A DNA stretch of 64,000 bases, taken from positions 1 to 64,000 of the forward strand of contig JAQFWX010000064.1 in assembly GCA_027605045.1 (NCBI GenBank). Direction: 5' to 3'. Below are positions 23,899 to 34,061 of this stretch, in pieces. Both the position numbers and the translations under genes were made by a program. The notes under the pieces were generated by a model. It saw only the letters and a program-made list of their open reading frames with translations, searched no databases and was not told where the DNA came from. Position 1 is the stretch's first letter. The number at the start of each line of letters is the position of its first letter. The DNA comes from Phallus indusiatus (Eukaryota; Basidiomycota; Agaricomycetes; Phallales; Phallaceae).

Positions 23899-24800
23899 TC
23901 AATTCCAAACTCAAGGTGTAGTCGACCATAGTTTTACTGTTTCCGGGACAAGCATTCGAGCTAAACTGAGTCCCAGACGAACAGGTGGTAGGCAAAAAGT
24001 TTTTGGGATGGGATTTAATTGCACATTTGGATTCCACCATGTATCATTCATCTCCGTTCTATAAGAAACAGTAGGACTAGGCTGAGTCCCATCCATAGCA
24101 TCATAAGCCCAAGCCATAACTGGCGGAATTGGTACTGAATAGGAAGATGTATATGTTGGACAAACGTCAGGCGGCGAGAATTACTAAAAAAGCGTGAAAT
24201 AACCATGGATATTTTGGGGATTATGTTAAGTAGCTGGAGAAGACGTTGTATTGGAATAAAGCAGGTGGGTGCCGCTATTTGTCAAGGAACATTAGATTCA
24301 GTTTCCGCGAACGTAACAGTGTCAAAGGGGATGTGTACTTAACAAAGTCGTTGAAATGATTAGTGATGAGCTTGTGGTTGTAGTTGTTGTACGTATTTGC
24401 GGAATGAGGAGCATCTGAGATAACAACCCGTCGATTTATTCATGGTGCTCATGATTGAGAGACGTATTGACCGACGCTTTATCAAATCTGGATGGAAATG
24501 AAACCCATACTAGGTGGCGATTCTTGGTAATACTGCGAGCAATATGTTGTCTCATTCATTCGAACTACACCCTTGGAATTCGTGGTGCCACTTGTCGGCG
24601 CGTTGTCTTCAGTCAAACAGGCTCATACCTATGTCAGTCTCAAGTACACGAAAAAAAATTAGAAAATTTCCACCACTTCCGTTGCACTCATGAGCTATTA
24701 ATTATCGGCGTGTTCAGGAGCATTGGATACTTGTTAAATACTGGTTACTACAAGAAACTATTCGGGTCACAGCGAGTCACAATTCAACGGTCATATTAAC

Positions 24801-26060
24801 ATGGCTTTCGTTCAAAACTTTTCTCGCTGGCTCGGTAAGAATAGCGTATTAACTTTTGGTATTCGGTATATTCATTTCGAAACATCTAGTTCCTATAGCG
24901 ACTGTAGTGACACTCGGGAATGCCAGCTTATATGACGTTCCCGGAGGTTACAGAGCAGTCATGTTTGACAGGTTTAAAGGAGTGAAAGATAAAGTATGCA
25001 TGCTCCGCTGTTCCGATGCAGTCTGTTAACGAGTTTCAATCGTTAGCCTTCCGTAGAAGGGACTCATTTCTTGATTCCTTGGCTTCAGCGTGCTATTCTG
25101 TACGATGTACGAACCAAACCACGGGTGAGAGTTTTTGCGATTATTCTTTTAGTCACTCCAAAAATACGAGCGAGTTTATGCAGAATATCTCTACTACAAC
25201 TGGTTCCAAGGATTTGCAGATGGTTTCTATCACTTTACGTGTCCTGTCACGTCCGGATGTGGAGCATCTGCCCAAAATTTATCAAAACCTTGGGTTAGAT
25301 TACGATGAAAGAGTGCTTCCTTCTATTGGGAATGAAGTTTTGAAGGCTACCGTTGCTCAATTCGACGCGGCTGAACTTATCACACAGCGTGAAGTGGTGT
25401 GTGCTCTTTGCATTAGAGATGGCGACAAGAATAACTGACTGGTCTTGTCAGGTTTCATCGAGGATTAGACAAGACTTGCTCCAACGAGCCGGAGAATTTA
25501 ATATTGTCTTAGAGGATGTGTCTATTACTCACTTGACATTTGGAAAAGTAAGATTCCGCTTGTGTTCTTTTTCAATTTCCCCGCTCACGTTTCCGGTATT
25601 AGGAATTCACTCAGGTATGACATTTTGGTTACTCTCACACTAATTCGGAGCTCAGACAATTACTGGTAGGCGGTAGAGGCCAAACAAATAGCTCAACAAG
25701 GTATATACTCTTTTTTATGGAGCGTCATCAACTCGCTAATCAAGTGATGATACTACTAGATGCTGAACGGGCGAAGTTTATCGTCGAAAAGGTGCGTCGT
25801 GTCGATGAAACCTGTTCAATGATGTCTAAAGGTTTTTCTAGGCGGAACAAGAACGCCAAGCAGCAGTTATACGCGCAGAGGGAGAGGCAGAAGCTGCAGC
25901 TACGATCTCAAAAGCGTTAGCGAAAGCCGGTGATGCGTTGGTGACCTTCCGTAAAATTGAGGCGAGCAAGGCCATTGCACAGTCGCTCTCGACTAACCCA
26001 AATGTTGCATATGTACCTAGTGGTGGGGGTAACATCTTACTGAATGTCCCTGCTAAATAA
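24801..26060 (+). CDS. PHB1: Prohibitin 1, mitochondrial inner-membrane scaffold
   Basis: PHB1 forms ring complexes with PHB2 in the mitochondrial inner membrane that stabilise respiratory subunits and modulate the m-AAA protease. The exons spell [20 protein letters not shown], then [17 protein letters not shown], then [30 protein letters not shown] and [12 protein letters not shown], which are almost invariant prohibitin sequences. The last exon (about 25842-26060) carries the coiled coil [18 protein letters not shown] and ends ILLNVPAK. The start is ATG 24801, giving a short hydrophobic N-terminus that serves as anchor. Six or more short introns are present. The stop is TAA 26058-26060. Confidence 0.95.
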
Positions 26061-26235
26061 GTAAATACGATAAATACATATTATACATTACTAGTACCAC
26101 TCCATATACTTGCCGCAACACCCCTGCCGTCTGTCGGACTTGGAAATGCCGAGGAGTGGGCGCTCAAAAATTTCCCACTCGTTCCCTTGAACTACAACGA
26201 CAAGTAGTGTTTTCCTTCTCGTCTCTTCTGTTTTT

Positions 26236-26332
26236 TCTCTGTCTCTCTGTCTCTGTCTCTCTGTCTCTCTGTCTCTCTATCTCTCTCTGTCTCCTTCTCT
26301 CTCCTCTGTCTCTCTTCTCCGTCTCCTATCCT
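26236..26332 (+). repeat. CT/CTGT microsatellite in the PUB1 5' region
   Basis: A pure-pyrimidine tract built of TCTC and TCTG units fills most of these 97 bp. It lies 130-220 bp before the PUB1 start codon and may be in the promoter or the 5' UTR. Pyrimidine tracts are common just upstream of transcription starts in fungal genes. Confidence 0.8.
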
Positions 26333-26459
26333 TCTCTTTCGTTCCTGTACTCTTTTTCTTCGGTTTCTTGTGAGTCGAATTGCGGATGTCTAGGTCTCCT
26401 CAAGAATTCATCTTTTAATCTTGTAGACTTAACGTTGTTTCTTTCACATCCGTTTCGTT

Positions 26460-27997
26460 ATGAATATCGCCAATAGCCCTGCTGAAGCACCGGTCAGTTG
26501 CCTTTTCATCTTCCTCCCTATCCGATGATATTGACTGATCTCCCCGGTTCTTCTTGGTGAATACTATGTATTTTTAGAGGCGGTACGTCTATCCGTGACC
26601 ATTAGAGCTTTTTTATCTCACCAATCCGCAGTGCGCATTTATATGTCGGGAATCTTAGTCCTAGAGTCACCGAGTATATGCTGACAGAGATCTTTGCCGT
26701 CGCCGGTCCCGTCCAACATGTCAAAATCATTCCGGATCGTAATTATCAACACGGTGGTCTCAATTATGGCTTTGTGGAGTACACCGACATGCGAGCAGCT
26801 GAAACTGCGTTGCAAACACTCAATGGTCGCAAAATATTTGATACTGAGATTCGCGTTAATTGGGCCTATCAGGGTCAGCAAAACAAAGAGGACACTAGCA
26901 CTCATTACCATGTCTTCGTCGGAGATCTAAGTCCAGAAGTCAACGACGAGATCCTTGGCAAGGCTTTTAGTGCTTTTGGTTCCCTGTCCGATGCCCGCGT
27001 TATGTGGGATATGAACTCGGGAAAATCTCGTGGATATGGCTTCCTCGCATTCCGTGATAAAACAGATGCCGAACAAGCAATTGCAACCATGAATGGAGAA
27101 TGGCTTGGATCTCGTGCTATTCGTGTTAATTGGGCCAACCAGAAAACCCAAGGCGCTCCTCCCGGTCACACCGGAATGCCCAGCATGCCAACTGGCATGG
27201 GTGGTGCACCTGCTCCCATTAACTTCCAGGGTGGGCCACTGTCATACGAATCTGTTGTTCAACAAACACCAGCTTTTAATACGACTGTCTATGTTGGGAA
27301 TCTTGTTCCATATTGTACTCAAGCAGATCTCATCCCCCTTTTCCAATCTATTGGCTATCTTCAAGAAATTCGTATGCAAGCAGATAGAGGATTCGCTTTC
27401 GTCAAACTTGATACGCATGAAAACGCTGCAATGGCGATAGTTCAGTTACAGGGCCAGTTGGTGCACGGCCGACCGATTAAATGTAGCTGGGGAAAAGATA
27501 GAGCCGATGGAGCTGCTGCTCAACCTGGTGGACCGATGAGTCCCACAACGCCAACAGCTGTTCCCCCGTACTCGATGGTGAGGCACCATGTTCATACTGT
27601 GATTACCTCTCGATTAACAAAGCAAATTTTTATAGGGTATGTACGGCATGCCACAGCCGAACCAATATGGGCAGTACCCTACTTTTGGAGCGTACGCAGG
27701 GTTTCCTCCCGGTACGCCAGCGGCTGCCAATGCTACAGCTGGTACTGGCGCAATTGGGACCACACCTGCCGGTGCTACAAATGCTGCTCCTCGTCCTGGT
27801 CAGACACAAGCGGACGGTCAGACGGCTCAAACGGCTTGGCCATCTGACCCTAATGCATTCTATACACAATCATATTGGGGAGGTTCGTTACCCCAGTAAT
27901 TAATTTACCGAAAGAATATAAACATTAATCTTTATTAAAAGGCTATTACGGGCAGCAACCAGGACAACAACCCGGTTCCGAAACTACGGGAGCCTGA
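26460..27997 (+). CDS. PUB1: TIA-1/PUB1-type RNA-binding protein with three RRMs
   Basis: This binds poly(U)/AU-rich mRNA and joins stress granules. A very short first exon (MNIANSPAEAP) and a micro-exon precede RRM1 (LYVGNL...YGFVEY, from about 26637). RRM2 has VFVGDL and RGYGFLAF (about 26910-27150), and RRM3 has VYVGNL and RGFAFVKL (about 27290-27490). The C-terminus is rich in Q, G, P and A, resembling a prion-like domain. The last intron (27883-27941) removes the sequence before YYGQQPGQQPGSETTGA; if it is retained, translation ends five residues later. The start is ATG 26460 and the stop TGA 27995-27997. The gene is convergent with ATG16. Confidence 0.93.
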
Positions 27998-28529
27998 ACC
28001 CCGAGTGTATAATGTATGTGCGCAACTGTTGATTATTGGTTTTCTCCTTTCACCCTTTTTTTACTTTGTTCCTTTTTTTTCCCTTTCTATCTCTCATCAC
28101 TTTTTTGAAGCAACTCTCTTTCCGTATTTTAAAAAGTGGCTTATGAAATATGGAGCCAACGAATACGTTCCTTTCCACACATAACCGTTCCCGTATCTTA
28201 TCATCACTCCAGTCTTCGTTTCCCCTTTTTTTCTCTTTCTATATAAAAGCGTTTCTCGCCATAGTCTTTCTCGAATCTTGAAACATCATTTCTTCCATTT
28301 TTTCTCTTTTTTTGAGCGCGTCATGTTATCATTATTCGATGGTGCCCTTGAACGCCGTCTAGATTGATGAATTTGAATGCCTATAGTATCTCGATAGAAA
28401 AGGGGAAAAAAAGATGATTTCGAAAATAAAAAGATACAAAAAAAACACTGTAAACGACGCCTGAAGATGAAGGAGCCGGGTATATTGGGTATTAAATCAA
28501 GTCTAGTTCCCGTCATTCATTGTCGACAA
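27998..28529. other. Convergent 3' spacer PUB1 / ATG16
   Basis: This 532 bp spacer lies between convergent stop codons and is dominated by T-tracts on the left and A-tracts near 28400-28450. A 76-codon frame on the minus strand is compositional. It should hold both 3' UTRs. I see nothing else. Confidence 0.6.
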
Positions 28530-29584
28530 TTAACCATTCGGATTCAGATGCACTATCTCCTGCGTTTGTAATGCTGGTGTTAAGCCCATCTGGGTAACTC
28601 GTGAGTTCCCATTCGCAGGACCGTTTCCCGACCCCACACCATCCAAAGATGGTGTCCGTAAGACAGCTCCAGCGCGAATTTCGGCTATTTGATCGTAAAA
28701 CATGTTGGCTTCATTTAAGCGCTCAGCTTCGAGGTTTTTACTATCCAGCCATCGTTGCAAGAGAGAGGCGTTGTCCTTCATGAGTGACTCGTTTCTTAGC
28801 TGAAGTTGGCCTAGCTCAAGCTCCGTAGTGGCGAGCTCATCGTGTAATATCTAGATGAACGAGTGATTTGTTTGTGGGTTGATTAGTTAGTCCAAATTGA
28901 TTGAAAGAAAGAATAATTGTGATCAGACCTGCATCGCTCTCTCCTTTTCCGCTGTTAGCTCATTGTGCTGTGAGACCTTAGTCCGTAAAGTATTTAGCTC
29001 TTCCGTGACCTTGCGTAGATGTTCACTCTCGATGCGTGAACCTTCTTCTTTCTCCCGCAGTGTCTCGTTCATGGCTAGTAATCTCTGCGCGTTTTGACCT
29101 TGTGTCTTGTACAACGCTGCCATTTCATCCCTCAAAGAAGATATCTGTGATTCGAGTGAGGCCGTATATGCTGCCCGAACCGGATTACTGTGAACATGAG
29201 GTTTCAGTCATTTTTGTCTGCTAAGATAAAAGGAAACTGACTCTTCTGCACCAACGAGTACGGTTGAACTACTGAGATTCGAACGTACGGAACCAACGGC
29301 TTTCAGTAATGATTGATTTCGCTCTTTGAGAAGTGTTGTTTGTTGAGCCAAGCGGCGATCTTACAAAAAATGTTAGTCTCAGGAAAGACGAGACAAACAC
29401 AAAATAAGAAATCGGAAACAAACATTGTTCTATTACATTCGCATAGGCTGATTCCCGTGCATTTCGTTCGATAAGTAGCTGACTAGAGAAAAAGGACGGA
29501 ATAAGTTTCCCACTTTCATTGGGAATGGCTCATAACAAATCGCAATACTCACCGCAACTGTTCTTGCCACAGTGGCGTAGTCAT
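28530..29584 (-). CDS. ATG16: Autophagy protein ATG16
   Basis: Atg16 dimerises through a coiled coil and, with Atg12-Atg5, directs Atg8 lipidation to the phagophore. The product starts MTTPLWQEQLR, the Atg5-binding helix, at ATG 29584. It continues through a long heptad-rich coiled coil (SLESQISSLRDEMAALYK, then EELNTLRTKVSQHNELTAEKERAMQ) and ends the conserved part with ASLLQRWLDSKNLEAERLNEANMFYD, the fungal Atg16 signature. A short Gly/Asn/Pro-rich tail ends at TAA 28530-28532. There are no WD repeats, as in other fungal Atg16. Five introns are inferred. It is divergent from YPT7 across 215 bp. Confidence 0.85.
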
Positions 29585-29799
29585 CGCGATAGAGTCAAAG
29601 CAAATGTAAAGCCTCAACTCTCTTTGAGCTGTGCACACGAGGTGGACGAGGGCCTTTTGACCTGAGCTGGATCGGACCTTTTGTCACAATTGTGTTAGAC
29701 GCCCATAGGCTTTTTTCGGTACTGTGGGCCTCAACTTGGTGAGCATTCTCCACACTTCTCCTATCCAAAGCTTACAAGCGGGTAGTAACGTTCAGACAA

Positions 29800-30758
29800 A
29801 TGGGTCGAGTACTTTTAAAGGTTTGCTTCTTGTTTATTGCTTTCTGGTTTAAAGAAAACTAACAAAGACAAATTAATAAGGTTATTATCCTTGGGGATAG
29901 CGGGTACGCGCAATTATCTTTATCTCGTATTGCCGTATTAGCAATGTTCATGTTGTTTCCAGCGTTGGAAAGACCTCGTTAATGAACCAATATGTCAATA
30001 AACGGTTTAGCCACCAATACAAAGCGACCATTGGTGCTGATTTGTATGTGCCAGACTACCTCTCTTGTCAGTGTTTCTTTACATATTTCTTCTAGCTTGA
30101 CAAAGGAAGTAATGGTCGACGACCGCCTTGTCACAATGCAAGTAAGTATTTAGCGTGTTGTTCTTAGAGAAGGGAAACATTGTTTTACTAAATCATCGTC
30201 TAGTTATGGGACACTGCTGGACAAGAACGATTCCAATCTCTCGGCGTGGCGTTTTACCGTGGCGCCGACTGCTGTGTACTGGTCTACGACGTTAACAGCG
30301 CCAAGTCCTTCGATGCCCTTGACAGCTGGAGGGACGAGTTTTTAATTCAGGCCAGCCCCCAGGACCCATCGACATTTCCTTTCGTCTTAATAGGTAATAA
30401 GATTGACGTCGAAGAAAGCAAGAGACAGGTATAGTTCTCACATTCTTGTGGTTTTTTTTTGGAAATCCAATTCAATACGGTTGTCTAGGTTACCCAGAAA
30501 CGGGCAATGGCATGGTGCCAGTCGAAAGGAAATATTCCGTACTTTGAAACGTCTGCGAAGGAGGCTATTAATGTCGAGCAAGCGTTCCAGACTATTGCCA
30601 GGAATGCATTACAGCAAGAAACTGAAATTGAATTGTAAGTTTATGTTACGAAGTTTATGTTTAATTATTTTTAACTCTCCTTCCCAAGATATTCTGATTT
30701 TCCTGACCCCATATCACTCCATAGCGATACTAACACCCGAAAATTCCCATGCTGTTAG
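29800..30758 (+). CDS. YPT7: Rab7-type vacuolar GTPase YPT7
   Basis: Ypt7/Rab7 marks vacuoles and late endosomes and recruits HOPS. The product starts [21 protein letters not shown], with the P-loop split by an intron. It continues with the effector loop [38 protein letters not shown] (G3, with the Rab7-type wording), GNKIDVE (G4) and [14 protein letters not shown] (G5). The last exon ends in two cysteines for geranylgeranylation before TAG 30756-30758. The length of about 205 residues is typical. Five introns are inferred. Its product acts with Vam7 and Vac8 at the vacuole; those genes are also in this window. Confidence 0.95.
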
Positions 30759-31006
30759 GATATTGTCATGTCGCACAATTTATTGTCTTGCTACCCGTAC
30801 TTCCTGTTTTTTTTCCTCGTCTTCATCATTACTAGGATAATACTATTTTTTGGTACCGATATTTGTCATCCGTCTTTTCCCCTCTTTGTATAGCTCTCTC
30901 TCCTTTTATTATTAGTCATGACATCATCAGTGTGAACTCACACACCAGTCCCCACTGTCCCACCGACTTTTGGATTGTGCATTCGTTGCCACCCAACCTT
31001 ACAGTG

Positions 31007-31839
31007 ATGCCCTCCACACCTGCGTCAGTAAATCCGATACTTTATTCATTCCCAACTAGTGATGCACTAGTCGATTCCCTTGCCAAGTTTATTGTAAAAG
31101 TACAAAAAGACGCTATCGATAAGAAGGGGAAGTTTACCGTCGCACTTTCTGGTGGTTCGCTGCCTAAACAGCTGAAAGGACTAATTGGACATCAGGGTAT
31201 CAAGTGGGATAAATGGCATGTTTACTATCACTACTACCCTCCTGAAAGACATGTAAATTTATCATGAGAAACAGGCATGTTTATTATGCTGATGAACGAG
31301 TCGTTCCTCTCGACCATCCTGACTCGAACCACAATCTCTGTCAAGCCGAGTTCTATTCAAAGACGAGCATTCCTCAAGACAACATTCATACCATCGACAC
31401 AACAGTTCTCGACGACATCGAAGAACTCGCAGATCGTTACGAAAAACAACTGATAATCCAATTCGCATCCAAAGACTCCGCACGTTTCCCAATATTCGAT
31501 CTCATCCTTCTTGGCATGGGTCCGGACGGACATACTGCGTCATTATTCCCAAACCACGAGCTGCTTCAAGAAACGGACCGCTGGATTGCACCTATCGAAG
31601 ATTCTCCCAAACCTCCTCCGAAGCGTTTGACGTTTACGCTACCCGTTATAAACCACGCTTCTCACGTCGCGTTTGTTGCCGCCGGAGAGGGGAAACAAGA
31701 TACGCTTCATGATGTTTTGGATCAACCTGAGTTGGGTCTGCCGAGCTCCAGAGTTAAACCGACTAACGGCCACTTGTATTGGTTCACTGACGATGCTGCT
31801 TCAAAGAAGACTCTGTTCCCAAGAACAACCTTCTCTTAA
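31007..31839 (+). CDS. 6-phosphogluconolactonase
   Basis: This is the second enzyme of the oxidative pentose phosphate pathway; it hydrolyses 6-phosphogluconolactone. Motifs are VALSGGSLPKQL (about 31140), VYYADERVVPLDHPDSNH (about 31278) and LGMGPDGHTASLFP (about 31510), all diagnostic. The start is ATG 31007 and the stop TAA 31837-31839. To keep the frame, the single intron must run from 31216 to 31274 (59 nt), which gives GC at the donor (GCATGT) and AG at the acceptor. The exon junction then reads KWHVYYADERV. A 14-nt near-identical direct repeat spans both junctions. No GT-AG alternative keeps the frame. It is a Sol/PGL-type single-domain enzyme without a transit peptide, hence cytosolic. 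Confidence 0.92.
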
Positions 31840-31964
31840 ATGAAACATGTGTTCCAATTTATGTATACATAATTATTGTAGTGTTTTTTGTCTTGTGCGT
31901 TATATTGTGTTGCCAGTTAATAAAAATAGTGATGAATGTGAATGTGAAAACCATATGCGGCGAG

Positions 31965-33587
31965 CTATGAGACGGAAGGATAAGGAGAGTCCTCGTTGTT
32001 CATATCAATGCAGTCAGGTACTTTGACAGAGAGAATGCCCAATTCTGGAAAGATGGTCAAGACAATGGCGTCAAGAAGAAATACCAGTAAATGGGTGTTG
32101 CATTCTCGCGAGGACAGGGGGTCGATAATATCGCGAGTCGTTCTCTGTCGTGTTTCCTCATCTGAACCTAACAGCACCGCTATTACAAGTGAAACTGAGT
32201 ATGTGGCGATAATTAGTAAGGAAGTGTAAATCATACAGGGAAAAGCGGTAGAAAGTCTCGACTCCAGCTGCTCTCTTATAAGAATTTGTTCTTCAGGCGA
32301 GGGATCTGGAGGAGGTACGTTTGGGTAGCCGTTTGGGAAAAGAACATTCTTGAGTTGAGTAATAATTCTTGTTGATTGTGAGGATGTAAAGACGTAATTT
32401 GACAGTAGAAAAGGAAGCGCCCTTTGAAGAAAGGTATTAGACCATGTCATTTGTGTTTTTTTTGCGCTCTTACCTGTCCATAAAGCTATGGAGAAGACCA
32501 GTGTAAAGGTCCAGAAAAGAAAGCAATATTGATGAAGAAGCACGATTTCGCATGGTTAAAATTTCGGCGAACATCTGAAGCGGGCGATAAGCCAAGTTAG
32601 AGTATCGCACGTTCAGGTTGACGGTGGTTGGTTTTGTGGAAACGTTGATGTGGCGAACAGCGTGGACAACCTTTTGACTGAGAGCTATGATGGCTAAACA
32701 TAGGCCTGAGATGGTTTGGATGGTAGATAGGACGACAACAATAAACTTGTGGAAGCTGAAATGTCTACTTCGGATGACCGGGGTGGTCAGGTCTGGTTTC
32801 TGCGTAAACGAGGTAAGGTATATATAAAGAAGAAGAAAAACAAAAACCGTACTGTTGTGAGTAGTGAGACAGACAGTAAATCCAGCAAGTCAATTAATAT
32901 CTTGTGGATGAACCAAGGTTGTGTCAGCTTGTCGAATGCAGAGCCAAGAACGAATTTGAGGATGATTTCGCGGAGGATGGCTCGCTCGGCTTCAGCCTCC
33001 CAGTCTTGAGGGGGAAGGGTCGCTTTCATGATATGATCGACTATCTGACGCATATAAGTTTCGTTCGGTCGACCGTCAGCTGATATAGCCATGTGAGGTT
33101 GAAGGTGGTGAAATAGGAGGGGTAACGTGGAAGAACCACCGGTAGCGTATGAGGAACCAAGCTTGGAACGCGCATTTCTGTAGTCTGTGTAATGTTGAGT
33201 AATTATTGGTGGGACTTTATTCAGAAAGAAATCGGGTAGGTCGACCAAAGCGAGACGCGCTTCTATCGAACGTAGAAGAACAGCAACAACGCGAGTGATT
33301 TCGGGTAAAAACTCTTTATCATATTTAGATAGTTTAGACCACCAAGGTAGAACAAAACCGCGTAAAGCGAGGACCAAGAAATCGTAGAGTTCGGCGTTCA
33401 GCTGTGGGTCTTCGTTGGTGAGTAGCGAAGGCAATTCTGAGCCTGCGGGGATATGGGGAAACAAGAGACGCTTTGCGAGGGAACCGGGTGTCTTTGTCTT
33501 TGAGGTATTTTTACTTGAATGTGAAATTATAGAATCAGAACTGCTTGGAGATAACACCACGCGACGAGAAGGTGGGGCGAGCGACAT
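31965..33587 (-). CDS. PXA-domain membrane protein
   Basis: The N-terminal half (33440 to about 32890) matches the PX-associated (PXA) domain of sorting-nexin-type proteins: LYDFLVLALRGFVLPWWSKLSKYDKEFLPEI, then REIILKFVLGSAFDKLTQPWFI. A central exon continues with SGLCLAIIALSQ. The C-terminal part has two or three likely membrane segments (LFWTFTLVFSIALWTG, YTSLLIIATYSVSLVIAVLL and LLVFLLDAIVLTIFPELGIL) and ends PYPSVS at 31965. No PX domain is visible, so it is a PXA-only protein. The start is ATG 33587; three codons upstream there is only TTG. The role is probably in endosomal or lipid-contact-site membranes, by family analogy only. Confidence 0.78.
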
Positions 33588-34061
33588 GACAATCAAAAGT
33601 CGTTGGGGGTATTATAATAATTGCGGCTTTTCGGCAGGAGGAGTGACCGAACGTAAGCAAGTTTAAGCTGTCTCATTCTCAATACTCTCAAAGTGCAATC
33701 CAAACGAAATAATATTCTCTGGTTATTTATGCAGACACAATTAGAAGTATTTATATCATCATTCTGGGGGAATTCTTAGAGGAAAACGGGTTGTTGAGTA
33801 CAAGTCCAATGCAGCTGATCCCCAAGTTATGTGAGCATCTAAAAGTGACACATATTATCGTCTTTTTCATCTTTACACATCTTCATGCATCGAATGACAC
33901 CTAGTATCAACAACTTCAAATGCAGGTTTATAATTATGAATCCTACTAAATATGTACTAGTCACGCGGATTTGAATGCGCCCTTGTCACGGTGACTCAGC
34001 CAACCGACGTACACTGATATTTTCAGAGTTCGTATATACCAAGGTTTTGAGGTCATCGAGC
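33588..34061. promoter_or_regulatory. Divergent promoter PXA / branched-chain aminotransferase
   Basis: This 474 bp region lies between divergent starts and is AT-rich in the middle. Apart from the Gcn4-type site listed separately I see no ORF or repeat. Confidence 0.45.
33992..33998 (+). promoter_or_regulatory. TGACTCA Gcn4/Cpc1-type site
   Basis: The core bZIP motif TGACTCA lies 64 bp before the ATG of the branched-chain aminotransferase. Genes for amino-acid biosynthesis are the classic targets of Gcn4/Cpc1 general control, so the placement fits. It is a single site. Confidence 0.4.

Larger units (their letters stand above)
22601..24800. other. 2.2 kb region without a clear gene; protein-like fragments on the minus strand
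   Basis: This is the largest gap in the window. The first 330 bp should hold the eIF3a 3' end. On the minus strand several short stop-free stretches read like protein but do not join into one convincing gene. One at 22935-23040 reads APRFVSSPTADPFLGG, one at about 23135-23275 reads VLGAYIHEWCNLPASK, one at 23911-24165 contains WAYDAMDGTQPSPTV and TWWNPNVQLNPIPKTF, and one at about 24280-24430 contains SANTYNNYNHKLITNH. On the plus strand a TATA box at 23294 precedes a tiny ORF. The region may contain a fast-evolving small multi-exon gene, a decayed gene, or both. The PHB1 promoter must lie at its right end. Confidence 0.45.

Noticed and set aside
26236..26332. Short tandem tract considered as a CRISPR-like or satellite array
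   Set aside because: It is a simple CT/CTGT microsatellite without spacers.
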